Assembly: GCA_001899635.1 (NCBI GenBank)
Contig: MKVQ01000005.1
Span: forward strand, 248,001-312,000
From: Myxococcales bacterium 68-20
GTDB lineage: Bacteria; Myxococcota_A; Polyangia; Polyangiales; Polyangiaceae
DNA: 64,000 nucleotides
Reading direction: 5' to 3'
A model generated the notes under the pieces. It was not told the DNA's origin. It worked only from the letters and a program-made list of their open reading frames with translations, and made no database searches. Shown here piece by piece: positions 17,089-25,391 of this stretch. How positions within the stretch are numbered: the stretch's first letter is position 1; each line of letters begins with the position of its first letter. A program made the position numbers and the translations under genes.

Positions 17089-17452
17089 GGCCGCAGACGG
17101 TGCATCGCCCATGCCCCGTTGCGCTCCGATCGCGCCTCCTCGGAAGCACGTGCCCGAGGCAGGCGTGATCGTTCGTGCGAAGCCGAGGCCCGCTACGGCA
17201 GCGGTGTCGACGACGATGTCGGCGCGAAGCTGCTGAAGAGCTCCGCCCCCACCCCACCGGCCTCGGGCCGGCCCGATCTGGCCTGGGCCACCGAGCGAGC
17301 GTCGTAGGCGAGCGAAATCGCTCACGCGCGAGCGTGGCATGTTCGTCGCTCCACGGACGCGCATGATCGCCTCCTCCTCGTCGCCGTCCCCCTGCCCTCC
17401 CTCCGCGCTCTCGATCGCCGGGCGCGCAGGCCACGCGTTCACGCCCCACGCG
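17089..17452. other. Divergent intergenic region between pcm and the SWIM gene
   Basis: About 360 bases without a convincing gene. It holds copy B of the 33-bp GC-rich element; I see no clear sigma70 promoter. Open frames here are continuations of the two flanking genes. Confidence 0.5.
17258..17290 (-). repeat. 33-bp GC-rich element, copy B
   Basis: On the minus strand this reads TGGCCCAGGCCAGATCGGGC and on, matching copy A at 4133-4165 in 30 of 33 positions. Like copy A it sits between divergent genes, about 170 bases upstream of pcm and 163 upstream of the SWIM gene. Confidence 0.6.
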
Positions 17453-18046
17453 ATGATGCAGGGATTCACCTGTCACGCCCGGGGCGTCGAGCTCGCGGCC
17501 TCCACCCCAGGGCGCGCCCATGCACGTGTCCGCTCCAAGCGCCTCCACGACGTACTGCTCCGCGTCGACGACGGACGACTCGTCGTCGCGTGCACGTGCC
17601 CGGCGCGCTCGTTCGGCCTCGACGTCTGCAAGCACGCCTGGGCCGCGCTCCTCGAGGTGGATCGGCAGGACGGGCTCTCCGATCTCCGCAAGACCCGCGG
17701 GCCGCTCGTCGTCGTCGCCGCGCCGCTCCCCACCGCTACGGAGTCGGCGGATGCGACCGCGACCCTCGAAGGCGGGATGACCGCGTCGAGGGCTCGCTCG
17801 AAGAAGCCGGCCGCGAGCACGACCGCCAAGAAGAAGGCTCCCGCCGAGACCGCGCCCGGAGGAAACAAGGCGACGACCGCGTCCAAGAAGAAAGCGTCCA
17901 GCGAGACGGCGAGCGCGCCGCGAGGAAGCGAGACGTCCGCGTCCAAGAAGAACGCGGACGCCGAAACGACACGCGCTTCGGCGACAACTAAGGCGCGCCC
18001 GCAGAAGCCGGCGCCCGCGCCGACGCGCCGATCGAAGCGGCGCTGA
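17453..18046 (+). CDS. SWIM zinc-finger protein with basic Lys/Ala tail
   Basis: From MMQGFTCHARG (17453) the 197-aa protein has a SWIM motif, CTCPARSFGLDVCKHAW, with C47, C49, C59 and H61 in the CxCx(n)CxH spacing. SWIM domains bind zinc and mediate DNA or protein contact. From about residue 110 the protein is a low-complexity tail rich in Lys, Ala, Ser and Thr (KKPAASTTAKKKAPAE, SKKKAS), resembling histone-H1-like tails and likely nucleic-acid binding (inference). The first 38 residues of the track ORF are dropped because MMQGF begins the conserved part. It ends 9 bases before the MFS gene stop on the other strand. Confidence 0.75.
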   Translation: MMQGFTCHARGVELAASTPGRAHARVRSKRLHDVLLRVDDGRLVVACTCPARSFGLDVCKHAWAALLEVDRQDGLSDLRKTRGPLVVVAAPLPTATESADATATLEGGMTASRARSKKPAASTTAKKKAPAETAPGGNKATTASKKKASSETASAPRGSETSASKKNADAETTRASATTKARPQKPAPAPTRRSKRR

Positions 18047-18055
18047 CCGAGCGAG

Positions 18056-19516
18056 CTACTTCCGCTCGCGAGCGATGTCCGACATCGCGGCGATCTCCTC
18101 GAGCGAGCGCCTCTCGGCAGGCAATGCGAGGACCGCCGCGACGATACCGGCGACGATCATGAGGCCGGCGGCGAACAGATAGCCGTGGAACAGCTCCACG
18201 CGGCTGCCGGTGCCCACGAGCGCGCCGAAGATCGTGGGGGCGAGCACGCCGCCGGCGCCCGTCCCGGCGGCGTAGAAGACGGCGATCGCCATTCCGCGTA
18301 GCTCCACCGGGAAGAGCTCGCTCACGGTCAGGTACGCCGAGCTCGCCGCCGCCGAGGCAAAGAAGAAGACGAGGCAACACATCACCGTGAGCTCCCTCGA
18401 ATCGACGGCGCTCTTCGCGAACAAGAAGCCGGTCAGCGCGAGGAGGACGCCCGTGAGCGAATATGTCGTCGCGATCATGACGCGGCGACCTATCCGGTCG
18501 AAGAATGGGCCGAGCAGGATCGGTCCGAGCAGGTTGCCGAACGCGAACGGCACCAAGTAGAGGCCGATGGCGTCGGGCGCGACGTCGTAGAAACGCCCGA
18601 GCACGAGCGGGTACGTAAAGAACACGCCGTTGTACGCGAAGGCCTGCGCCACCATCAGCACCAGGCCGAGGATGGCGCGCCGCCGATGGACGACGAAGAG
18701 CACCCGCAGGATTCGTCCCCAGCTCGTGTCCACGCGCGTGTCGACCGTCGCCGTCGTGGTGGGCGGCTCGAGGGCGTGTCCCTCCGCACGGATCACCTCC
18801 TCGATCTCGCTCACCACGCGCCCTGCCTCCTCGACGCGCCCATGCATGATGAGCCATCGCGGACTCTCGGGCAGATGCCTGCGTGCGAAGATGATGATGA
18901 GCCCGATGAGCGCCCCGACGGCGAAGCAGACGCGCCAACCGAGCCAGATCGGCAGGATGCTCGGATCGAGGAGGACGAGGGTGCCGAGCGCTCCGAGGGC
19001 GGCGCCGAGCCAATACGTCCCGTTGATCGCGAGGTCGGCACGGCCACGAACGCGCGCAGGAAGGAGCTCGTCGACCGCCGCGTTGATCGCGGAGTATTCG
19101 CCGCCGATGCCCGCGCCCGTGAAGAAGCGGAACACGGCGAACGACACGATGCCGGTCGAGAACGCCGTGAGCAACGACGCCCCCAGATAGACCGCGAGCG
19201 TCACGAAGAAGAGCTTCTTCCGCCCGAGCGTATCCGTGAGTCGTCCGAAGAAGAGCGCACCGAGCACCGCCCCTGCGAGGTAGGCGCTCACGGCCGCGCC
19301 GATCTGGCCCTCGGTCAGGTCGAGCGTCTCCGGCTCGCGGAGGACTGTGGCGACGGCGCCGACCAGCGTCACTTCGAGCCCGTCGAGCAACCACGTGATC
19401 CCGAGGGCGGTCACCACACGCCAGTGCCATCGACTCCACGGGAGCCGATCGAGGCGGACGGGGATGTCGCTCTCGACGTACTGGCGCTCCGTCTTCACCC
19501 TTCGAACATGCGTCAA
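18056..19516 (-). CDS. MFS transporter, sugar-porter-like
   Basis: A 486-aa inner-membrane transporter with twelve predicted helices. Motif A appears as GRLTDTLGRKK in loop 2-3 and again as PFFDRIGRRVM in the second half. The ESPRWL-type motif after TM6 (RRHLPESPRWLIMHGR) and ELFPVELRGMA near TM10-11 are sugar-porter/metabolite:H+ symporter signatures. The first ~30 residues are cytoplasmic. Substrate unknown; members transport sugars, aromatic acids or other organic anions. It appears monocistronic. Confidence 0.92.
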   Translation of the reverse strand: MTHVRRVKTERQYVESDIPVRLDRLPWSRWHWRVVTALGITWLLDGLEVTLVGAVATVLREPETLDLTEGQIGAAVSAYLAGAVLGALFFGRLTDTLGRKKLFFVTLAVYLGASLLTAFSTGIVSFAVFRFFTGAGIGGEYSAINAAVDELLPARVRGRADLAINGTYWLGAALGALGTLVLLDPSILPIWLGWRVCFAVGALIGLIIIFARRHLPESPRWLIMHGRVEEAGRVVSEIEEVIRAEGHALEPPTTTATVDTRVDTSWGRILRVLFVVHRRRAILGLVLMVAQAFAYNGVFFTYPLVLGRFYDVAPDAIGLYLVPFAFGNLLGPILLGPFFDRIGRRVMIATTYSLTGVLLALTGFLFAKSAVDSRELTVMCCLVFFFASAAASSAYLTVSELFPVELRGMAIAVFYAAGTGAGGVLAPTIFGALVGTGSRVELFHGYLFAAGLMIVAGIVAAVLALPAERRSLEEIAAMSDIARERK

Positions 19517-19587
19517 CGCATGGCGCGGCGCATGCGGCGACGACCCGCAGCACCGATCGGCAAGCGATCTGCACGTGTCGGCCCGCG

Positions 19588-19821
19588 ATGAACCGGATCG
19601 CCGATCAGCCCGAAAGCACGGTCGCGCTCTGCGTCGTAGCGCCAGACAGCACGTGCGACGGCGCAGCGACGGGGCGCCTTGCCTCGAAGCGCGAAGCTCG
19701 AGTCGACGTGACCGGCTCCACGACCGCGCAGCACCCCGCGCTACTCTGGGCTCTCTCGCTCCTCGCCGTGATCGCGGCGGCGGCGCTGTTCGCGTGGCAG
19801 GTCCACGTGATGCTCCACTGA
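19588..19821 (+). CDS. Possible small tail-anchored membrane protein
   Basis: A 77-aa ORF with a polar N-terminal ~50 residues and one strong C-terminal helix (HPALLWALSLLAVIAAAALFAWQVHVMLH). Helix placement and the hairpin-like palindrome shortly after its stop support a real gene. There is no clear ribosome binding site, and an equally long frame lies opposite (19605-19829), so existence is uncertain. Confidence 0.4.
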   Translation: MNRIADQPESTVALCVVAPDSTCDGAATGRLASKREARVDVTGSTTAQHPALLWALSLLAVIAAAALFAWQVHVMLH

Positions 19822-19853
19822 GCGTCCAACCGCGCCGCAGGCGCGCCGACGGA

Positions 19854-19879
19854 GAACGCGCTCGAGCTCGAGCGCGTTC
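19854..19879. terminator. 26-bp perfect inverted repeat between convergent genes
   Basis: GAACGCGCTCGAG is followed directly by CTCGAGCGCGTTC, a perfect loop-free palindrome, extendable to 32 bases with one mismatch pair. It lies between the stops of the 19588 ORF and the GYF-like gene, where a bidirectional terminator is expected. The symmetric, loop-free form would also suit a dimeric DNA-binding protein. Confidence 0.6.
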
Positions 19880-19892
19880 CCCGATCTGTCGA

Positions 19893-20705
19893 CTAGAGCG
19901 CGCCGTTCAGCGGGTCGAACCGGTCGCCGCCGTTGAGCAAGCCCTGGCTCGTCTTCGTGCTCGGCTTCTTCGGTTGCCGCTCGGTCTTCTCGACCCTCTC
20001 GGCCTTCTCAGCCTTCTTCGCGCGGGCCTTGTCCTCGCGCGCCTTGTCGGCGTCGAGCAGCATGCGCTTCTGCCAGTCGCTCAGCTCCGCCTTCTCGTCG
20101 GCGTTCGCTTGTTGCACCTTCGCCGGCTGCTCCTTGGCCGGCTGCTCCTTGGCCGCCGGTTGCTCCTTGGCCGGCTGCTCCGACGCCGCCTGCTCCTTCA
20201 CCGGCTGCGGCTCGGGCTGAGGAAGCGCTTCGACGGCGGCAGGCGGCGGAGGCTCCACGGCGAACGCAGCATTCACGTTGCTCGTCGTGGGGACGGATCC
20301 GCCGACCTTGCCGGCGACCACGGCGAGGGCGAGCGCGAGCGCGCCCACGCCGGCGATGGCTCCGAAGACGGCGCGACGGCGCGAGCGCGCCGCGAACACG
20401 AGCTCTTCGGGGAGATCGAGATCGTGATCGAGCCGAGGACTCGACGGCTCATCGGCGTCCGGGACGCACGACGTCGAGCTCGGCGGAGAGATCGCGATCG
20501 GCGACAAGCTCGGGGCTTGGTCCGGCGGCGTCTCCTGATCGAGCCCGGCTGCTTCGCCGAGCGTCGTCCAGGCCGACGCGCCCGGCGGAAGCACGGGCAC
20601 GCGGGCGTCGATGAGACCTTCGTCGAAGGCTTCATCGAGCGCCTCGAGCGTCATCATCCGAATCTCCCCCGTGCTGAGCTGCACACGCCAGAGCGCTTCG
20701 TTCAT
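19893..20705 (-). CDS. GYF-like domain membrane protein with EQPAK repeats
   Basis: A 270-aa protein. The N-terminal ~55 residues (ALWRVQLSTGEIRMMTLEALDEAFDEGLIDARVPVLPPGASAWTTLGEAAGLD) match the GYF_2-like domain that I recall from myxobacterial proteins. One membrane helix follows near 118-138 (AVFGAIAGVGALALALAVVAG). The C-terminal half is a low-complexity region of KEQPAKEQPA repeats, then a charged Lys/Glu/Arg coiled coil. Start at 20705 (MNEALW) because GGAG lies 6 bases upstream; the track start adds four residues. Probably an envelope-tethered adaptor of unknown partner. Confidence 0.8.
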   Translation of the reverse strand: MNEALWRVQLSTGEIRMMTLEALDEAFDEGLIDARVPVLPPGASAWTTLGEAAGLDQETPPDQAPSLSPIAISPPSSTSCVPDADEPSSPRLDHDLDLPEELVFAARSRRRAVFGAIAGVGALALALAVVAGKVGGSVPTTSNVNAAFAVEPPPPAAVEALPQPEPQPVKEQAASEQPAKEQPAAKEQPAKEQPAKVQQANADEKAELSDWQKRMLLDADKAREDKARAKKAEKAERVEKTERQPKKPSTKTSQGLLNGGDRFDPLNGAL

Positions 20706-20827
20706 GTGTGACTCCATTTCGCGGGTGACGCTAACGATCGACGCATGTAGGTCGCGAACGTTGCAACGACGTGATGCGCCCGTGAGACGAAACGAGCTGT
20801 GCCGTAGCGAGATGAAATACCTCCAGC

Positions 20828-22114
20828 GTGGCAGCTGCGCTCCGCCGCGGCGTGGATGATGGTAGCCTCCGGCCCGTGGTGCCCCCCGCTCAAGAGACCG
20901 CCGGCTGGTACGGACCGTTCGGCGGTCGTTTCGTCTCCGAGACGCTCATCCCTGCATTGGACGAGCTCACGGTCGCAACCAAAGAAATCTCATCCACGGA
21001 TGCCTTCAAGGCCGAGCTCCGTGCGCTTCTGGCGGACTACGTCGGTCGCCCGACGCCGCTCACGGAAGCCTCGCGCCTCGCGCGTGAGATCGATCCCGCC
21101 AAGAAGACCATCCACCGTCTCTTCTTGAAGCGCGAAGACCTGTGTCACACGGGCGCGCACAAGATCAACAACGCGCTCGGTCAGGTCTTGCTCGCATCGA
21201 AGATGGGCAAGACTCGGATCATCGCCGAGACGGGCGCGGGCCAGCACGGCGTCGCGACGGCGACGGCATGCGCGCTCTTCGGCCTCCCGTGCGAGGTCTA
21301 CATGGGCGCGGAGGACGTGAAGCGCCAGGCGCCGAACGTCGGGCGCATGAGACTCCTGGGCGCAAAGGTGATCCCGGTCGAGTCGGGATCGCGCACGCTC
21401 AAGGACGCGATGAACGAGGCGCTCCGCGACTGGGTCACCAACGTCGCGACCACGCACTACTGCATCGGCAGCGCCGCCGGTCCTCATCCCTATCCCGAGC
21501 TCGTCGCGCGCTTCCAGTCGGTCATCGGAGACGAGGCGCGTGCGCAGATCCTCGAACGCACGGGACGTCTGCCCGACGCCGCGATTGCGTGTATCGGCGG
21601 TGGCTCGAATGCGATCGGTCTCTTTCGAGGGTTCGTCTCCGCGGCGAGCGTCAAGCTCTTCGGTGTGGAGGCGGCGGGCCACGGCATCGAGACCGGCATG
21701 CACGCCGCGACGTTGACCGCGGGTCGCGTCGGAGTGCTCCACGGATCGAAGAGCTACGTCCTCTGCGACGACGGCGGGCAGATCCAGGAGGCGCATTCGA
21801 TCAGCGCCGGCCTCGATTATCCCGGCGTCGGTCCCGAGCACGCCTGGCTGAAGACCTCCGGGCGCGCGCGCTACCTCTCGGCGACGGACGACGAGGCGCT
21901 CGCCGCCGCCGCGCTCGTCACGCGAACCGAGGGCATCTTGCCGGCGCTGGAGACATCTCATCCGTTCGCGAAGATCGGCGCCATCGCGACCGAGGTCGCG
22001 AGGAGCATCGGCCGCCCGGCCACGATCGTGCTGTGCCTCTCCGGGCGCGGCGACAAGGATCTAGAGACGTTCCTCGGCCGGCTCCTGTCGCCGGTGGCCG
22101 AAGGGAGCAAGTGA
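20828..22114 (+). CDS. trpB: Tryptophan synthase beta chain
   Basis: PLP enzyme that condenses indole with serine to make tryptophan, acting as an alpha2-beta2 complex with TrpA. The PLP lysine is in HTGAHKINN (K112 from this start). The phosphate-binding loop is in the [10 protein letters not shown] segment, and GRGDKD lies near the C-terminus. [15 protein letters not shown] near the N-terminus is the TrpB1 signature. Full length. The start is uncertain: GTG codons at 20828, 20852, 20876 and 20879 are all possible and none has a clear Shine-Dalgarno. Its TGA overlaps the trpA ATG (TGATG), giving translational coupling of the pair. Confidence 0.97.
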   Translation: MAAALRRGVDDGSLRPVVPPAQETAGWYGPFGGRFVSETLIPALDELTVATKEISSTDAFKAELRALLADYVGRPTPLTEASRLAREIDPAKKTIHRLFLKREDLCHTGAHKINNALGQVLLASKMGKTRIIAETGAGQHGVATATACALFGLPCEVYMGAEDVKRQAPNVGRMRLLGAKVIPVESGSRTLKDAMNEALRDWVTNVATTHYCIGSAAGPHPYPELVARFQSVIGDEARAQILERTGRLPDAAIACIGGGSNAIGLFRGFVSAASVKLFGVEAAGHGIETGMHAATLTAGRVGVLHGSKSYVLCDDGGQIQEAHSISAGLDYPGVGPEHAWLKTSGRARYLSATDDEALAAAALVTRTEGILPALETSHPFAKIGAIATEVARSIGRPATIVLCLSGRGDKDLETFLGRLLSPVAEGSK

Positions 22115-22923
22115 TGGGTCGCATCGAAGACGCATTCGCTCGACGTGCAGCCGAGGGGAAGAAGACCCTCGTCACGTACCTCTGCATCGGCGATCCCGAC
22201 GGCGACGCGTCGATCGACCTCGCCCTCGCATGCGCCGAAGAGGGCGCCGACATCCTCGAGCTCGGCTGCCCGTTCAGCGATCCGTCCGCCGACGGCCTCG
22301 CGATCGCGCGCGCGAGCCAGCGAGCGCTCCGACGCGGTGGCGGCCTCGAGGAGACGCTGCGGGTGGCGCACGCGATCCGTGAGCGTTCCGACGTGCCGAT
22401 CGTGCTCTTTGGGTACTACAACCCGCTGTTCGTGCGAGGCGAGGAGGACGCCGCGCGGGTGGTCGCGTCGGCCGGGATCGACGCGCTCCTCGTGGTCGAC
22501 CTCCCCGTCGACGAGTCGATGCCGCTGCGGACGGCGGCGGCGAACCGAGGGCTCGGGCTCGTCCCGCTCGTCGCGCCGACGACGCGTCCCGAGCGCGTCG
22601 TGCAGCTCGGTACGCTCGCCGAGAGCTTCCCGGTCCCGTTCATCTACTACGTGTCGATGACCGGCGTGACCGGAGGCGCCGGCGGCGAGGACGTGCTCGC
22701 GACCGCCGGGGCCGAAGCGGGCCGCGTGCGTGACGCGACGAAGCGCCCGACCGTCGTCGGCTTCGGGATCGACTCTGGCGCGCGCGCCCGCATCGCTGCG
22801 AAGGACGCCGACGGCGTCGTGGTCGGGTCGGAGATCGTCCGGCGCATCGAGCGTGGCACCACCAGCACGGAGCGGCTCACGAGCGTCCGCGAGCTCGTCC
22901 GCGAGCTCCGCGCAGCCGTGTGA
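22114..22923 (+). CDS. trpA: Tryptophan synthase alpha chain
   Basis: Cleaves indole-3-glycerol phosphate to indole, passed through the channel to TrpB. The 269-aa TIM-barrel protein has catalytic E49 (in ILELGCPFSDPSADG) and D60. The substrate loop is in MTGVTGG, and the phosphate-binding region is GFGI...DGVVVGSEIV. The ATG shares its A with the trpB stop, and AAGGGAGC lies upstream inside trpB. The other trp genes are not in the window, so the pathway is split in this genome. Confidence 0.97.
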   Translation: MGRIEDAFARRAAEGKKTLVTYLCIGDPDGDASIDLALACAEEGADILELGCPFSDPSADGLAIARASQRALRRGGGLEETLRVAHAIRERSDVPIVLFGYYNPLFVRGEEDAARVVASAGIDALLVVDLPVDESMPLRTAAANRGLGLVPLVAPTTRPERVVQLGTLAESFPVPFIYYVSMTGVTGGAGGEDVLATAGAEAGRVRDATKRPTVVGFGIDSGARARIAAKDADGVVVGSEIVRRIERGTTSTERLTSVRELVRELRAAV

Positions 22924-23120
22924 CCGCCGCGCGACCACGCCCAGCGCCAGCCCCAGCGACCGCGGTCCGAGCCCGAGCCACACGCTCGAGCCGGACCGCT
23001 CGCACCGCGAACCGATCGTGGCTAGGATGCGCGGCCCTCCGGACCGTCCTAGACTCCTCATAAGCCGAAGGCCCACCTCTGCGGTTGGTTGGGCCGCGCG
23101 CTCCAAATTCGAGCCTCACG

Positions 23121-23825
23121 ATGCTTCTCCTCTGTGTCTCCGACATCCACGGCAACCTCGACGCTCTCCGCGCTGTCCTGGCGACGGCCGAGAAGCGCTC
23201 GTTCCACAAGCTGCTCGTCGCCGGTGACATCGTCTTTCCCGGACCGGAGCCGCTCGAGACATGGCGGCGCCTCTCGGCCGCCGGCGCGGTGATGGTCCAG
23301 GGCGTGTCCGACAAAGCTCTGGCGACCCTCGATCCGAACGCTCTCCGTGCCCGAAGCGAGCACGAGCGCCTGATGCTCGACCGCATGAAGGCGGTTCGCG
23401 CGGAGCTCGGGGACCTCGTCCTCGAGCGCATCAAGCGACTGCCGACCCACCAGCGCGTTCCCCTCGAGGACGGCGGCGAGCTGGTCCTCGTGCACGGCTC
23501 GCCCCTTCACCCGGACGAGGCGCTCTCCTTCGACATGTCCGATGAGGAGATCGACGCGCTCCTCGGCGACGACTGCGGTGACGTCGTCGTCTGCGGCATG
23601 AGCCATACGCCGTTCCACCGCAGCATCGGCGGGGTCGAGGTCATCAACGTCGGGAGCATCGGCGAGGCGCCCGACGGGCTCGCAACGACGCCCACGTACG
23701 GAAGCGGCGAGCGCCCGACGGTCGCGCACGCGACGTGGATCGAGTCCACGCCCCGTGGGATCCACGTCGAGCAGATCACCGTCCCGCTCGAGGCGCCGCC
23801 GCGCCAGCTCCTCGCCGCTCCCTGA
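23121..23825 (+). CDS. Calcineurin-like metallophosphoesterase (YfcE/MJ0936-like)
   Basis: A 234-aa phosphodiesterase of the small calcineurin-like family. Motifs: DIHGN at the N-terminus, GDIVFPGP, VHGSPLH and GMSHTPFHR, which supply most metal ligands of the dinuclear centre. The usual GNHD/GNCD block reads GVSDK, so the bridging/catalytic Asn is replaced by Val; activity may be altered. The start at MLLLCVSD is used because it places DIHGN at the normal distance. Substrate unknown. It stands alone between trpA and the convergent CHRD gene. Confidence 0.85.
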   Translation: MLLLCVSDIHGNLDALRAVLATAEKRSFHKLLVAGDIVFPGPEPLETWRRLSAAGAVMVQGVSDKALATLDPNALRARSEHERLMLDRMKAVRAELGDLVLERIKRLPTHQRVPLEDGGELVLVHGSPLHPDEALSFDMSDEEIDALLGDDCGDVVVCGMSHTPFHRSIGGVEVINVGSIGEAPDGLATTPTYGSGERPTVAHATWIESTPRGIHVEQITVPLEAPPRQLLAAP

Positions 23826-23892
23826 GCGAGCGCACTCACCGCGTCGAGATCGCGACGCTCGTCATCGCGACCTCGACGCTCGATCGACGTCG

Positions 23893-24609
23893 TCAGCGAC
23901 GACGCGCTCGCCCCCGCGCAACGACGACGAGCGCCGCCAGCGCGGCCAGCGCCAGGCCGCCGCTCGACGTCGCGCCGGTGCTCGAACAGCCGCCGTCGTC
24001 CTTCTTCGCCGCCGGGGCGTTCTCGGTCGGCGGCGCCGACGAGCCGCTCGTGCCGCCGCTCGTCCCGCTCGTCCCGCTCGAGCCCGACGACGAAGATGAC
24101 GAGGATGACGAGGACGACCCCGCATCGGTGCCGGAGTCTGCGCCGGAGTCCGCGCCGGCGTCCCCGCCGCCGCCGCCGCAAGACTGCTCCGCTCCCTGAG
24201 GATCGGGGTTGAGCTCGCCGTTGATCTCACCGTTGCCCGGGGCGGGATTGGTCGCCGTCTGGATGACGATGTAGAGGCCGGGGTTCTGCAGGAGCGCAGC
24301 CTCCCCGTCGGTCAGCGCCACCTCGACGTCGAGCGGGCTCGCCCCCGGCGTCAGCGTCTTCACCAGCGCCTGGTCGTTCTGGTTCTTCAGTGCGGTGCCC
24401 GTCACTGCGCCGCCGGTGAGCGCGGTGAACGTGACCTTTCCGCACAGCTTCTTGGTCACGTCGTCGTACGTGAAGTTTCCGGTACCCGTCGCGTTCGAGC
24501 CAGCCGCCGAGCCCTCGAGCTCTGCCTTGTAGTTCGTCTTCGCAGCCAAGGAGGTGGATGCGGCCGAGACGAGAGCGAGCGCGACGCCTGCGATGAGGAA
24601 GCTCTTCAT
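23893..24609 (-). CDS. CHRD-domain protein with MYXO-CTERM-like anchor
   Basis: A 238-aa exported protein with a signal peptide ending in SLAA. A CHRD domain follows (YKAELEGSAAGSNATGTGNFTYDD, GLYIVIQTATNPAPGNGEINGEL). Then come a Gly/Asp and poly-Ser/Thr linker, a second Cys-bearing segment and the C-terminal tail GGCSSTGATSSGGLALAALAALVVVARGRARRR. That tail has the MYXO-CTERM shape: Cys near the start, one hydrophobic helix, Arg cluster. Such proteins are thought to be processed and attached to the cell surface in Myxococcota. Function of CHRD domains is unknown. Confidence 0.88.
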   Translation of the reverse strand: MKSFLIAGVALALVSAASTSLAAKTNYKAELEGSAAGSNATGTGNFTYDDVTKKLCGKVTFTALTGGAVTGTALKNQNDQALVKTLTPGASPLDVEVALTDGEAALLQNPGLYIVIQTATNPAPGNGEINGELNPDPQGAEQSCGGGGGDAGADSGADSGTDAGSSSSSSSSSSSGSSGTSGTSGGTSGSSAPPTENAPAAKKDDGGCSSTGATSSGGLALAALAALVVVARGRARRR

Positions 24610-25019
24610 GTGTCACCTGCTCCGGCCCTGAGAGCGAGACCGCGAGCGACGACGATCGCCGCTCCCTGCGTCCCGCGTCGAAGGCCTGCGAAGCTCAAGC
24701 ATCGCAGCCGGCGCGGCGCGTGTCACGACGTACAGCGAGCGAGAACGCCCTGCCCCCTTGCGCCGCTCCATGGCGACGCCGAGCCCATCGCACTGGTCCT
24801 CGACACGGACTGACGCGAACGTGTTCTGTGGTCCTCTGCGCTCGTTCGCAACGCACGTGCGAGCGGCGCGCGCCCTCGCGTTCGACGCACTTGGATCAAA
24901 TCGACGCAGCAACGTTGCGCCGACGAAGCGCGGTTTGCGACGATCCGTTCGTGGTTACGCGACGAGGCCCTTCCCTTGCGAAGGTTCGGAAGCCTGCGCT
25001 CATCGAGCATCGAGGCAGC
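24610..25019. other. Intergenic region without a supported gene
   Basis: About 410 bases between the divergent CHRD gene and the 25020 gene. Open frames exist on both strands, but their translations are Arg/Ser-rich and show no coding character. I see no hairpin or promoter that stands out. Confidence 0.5.
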
Positions 25020-25391
25020 ATGGTGCGCACGGTCGAAGGCCGTTGGCGCGAGTTGTTCGAGTCGGCCGACATGGTCAGCGAAGGCGCTGCCAGAGAGGAG
25101 CGCGACGGAGATCGGACCTGGTACGGGTCGACGAGCATGATCCTGGAGCTTCCTGTGGAAACCTCGTTGGAAGATCGTGCAGAGCTCCTTGCGGTCGCCC
25201 AGAAAGACGTGCATACGCACGTCCACGCGCTCCGTTCGGCGCATCGCGAAGCGCAGAGCCGAGCCCCTGGCCAGCTCGGTCGGCTCGCCTGCGAGCTTCG
25301 CTTCAGTGACGATCCGAAGGGGTTGAGGATTGACGTCGACGTCCAGGCGCCTTTGATAGAGAGGCGGAGGGTCAAGAGGACCTTGCCATGA
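25020..25391 (+). CDS. Small conserved-looking hypothetical protein, coupled to the MerR/TPR gene
   Basis: From MVRTVEGRWRELF (25020) the product is 123 aa with a regular alpha/beta pattern: TWYGSTSMILELPVETSLEDRAELLAVAQKDVHTHVHALRSAHREA, then LRIDVDVQAPLIERRRV. There are no membrane segments or signal. Its TGA overlaps the ATG of the MerR/TPR regulator (ATGA), which argues for a real gene acting with it. The track ORF extends to 24720, but that part looks non-coding. Function unknown; a partner or modulator of the regulator is the simplest idea. Confidence 0.65.
   Translation: MVRTVEGRWRELFESADMVSEGAAREERDGDRTWYGSTSMILELPVETSLEDRAELLAVAQKDVHTHVHALRSAHREAQSRAPGQLGRLACELRFSDDPKGLRIDVDVQAPLIERRRVKRTLP

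Noticed and set aside
19605-19829. 74-aa minus-strand ORF opposite the small membrane ORF
   Set aside because: No hydrophobic segment pattern or motif; it is the complement of the better plus-strand ORF.
24720-25019. N-terminal 100 residues of the 223-aa track ORF
   Set aside because: Arg/Ser-rich, no coding character; regular protein pattern starts at MVRTVEGRW.
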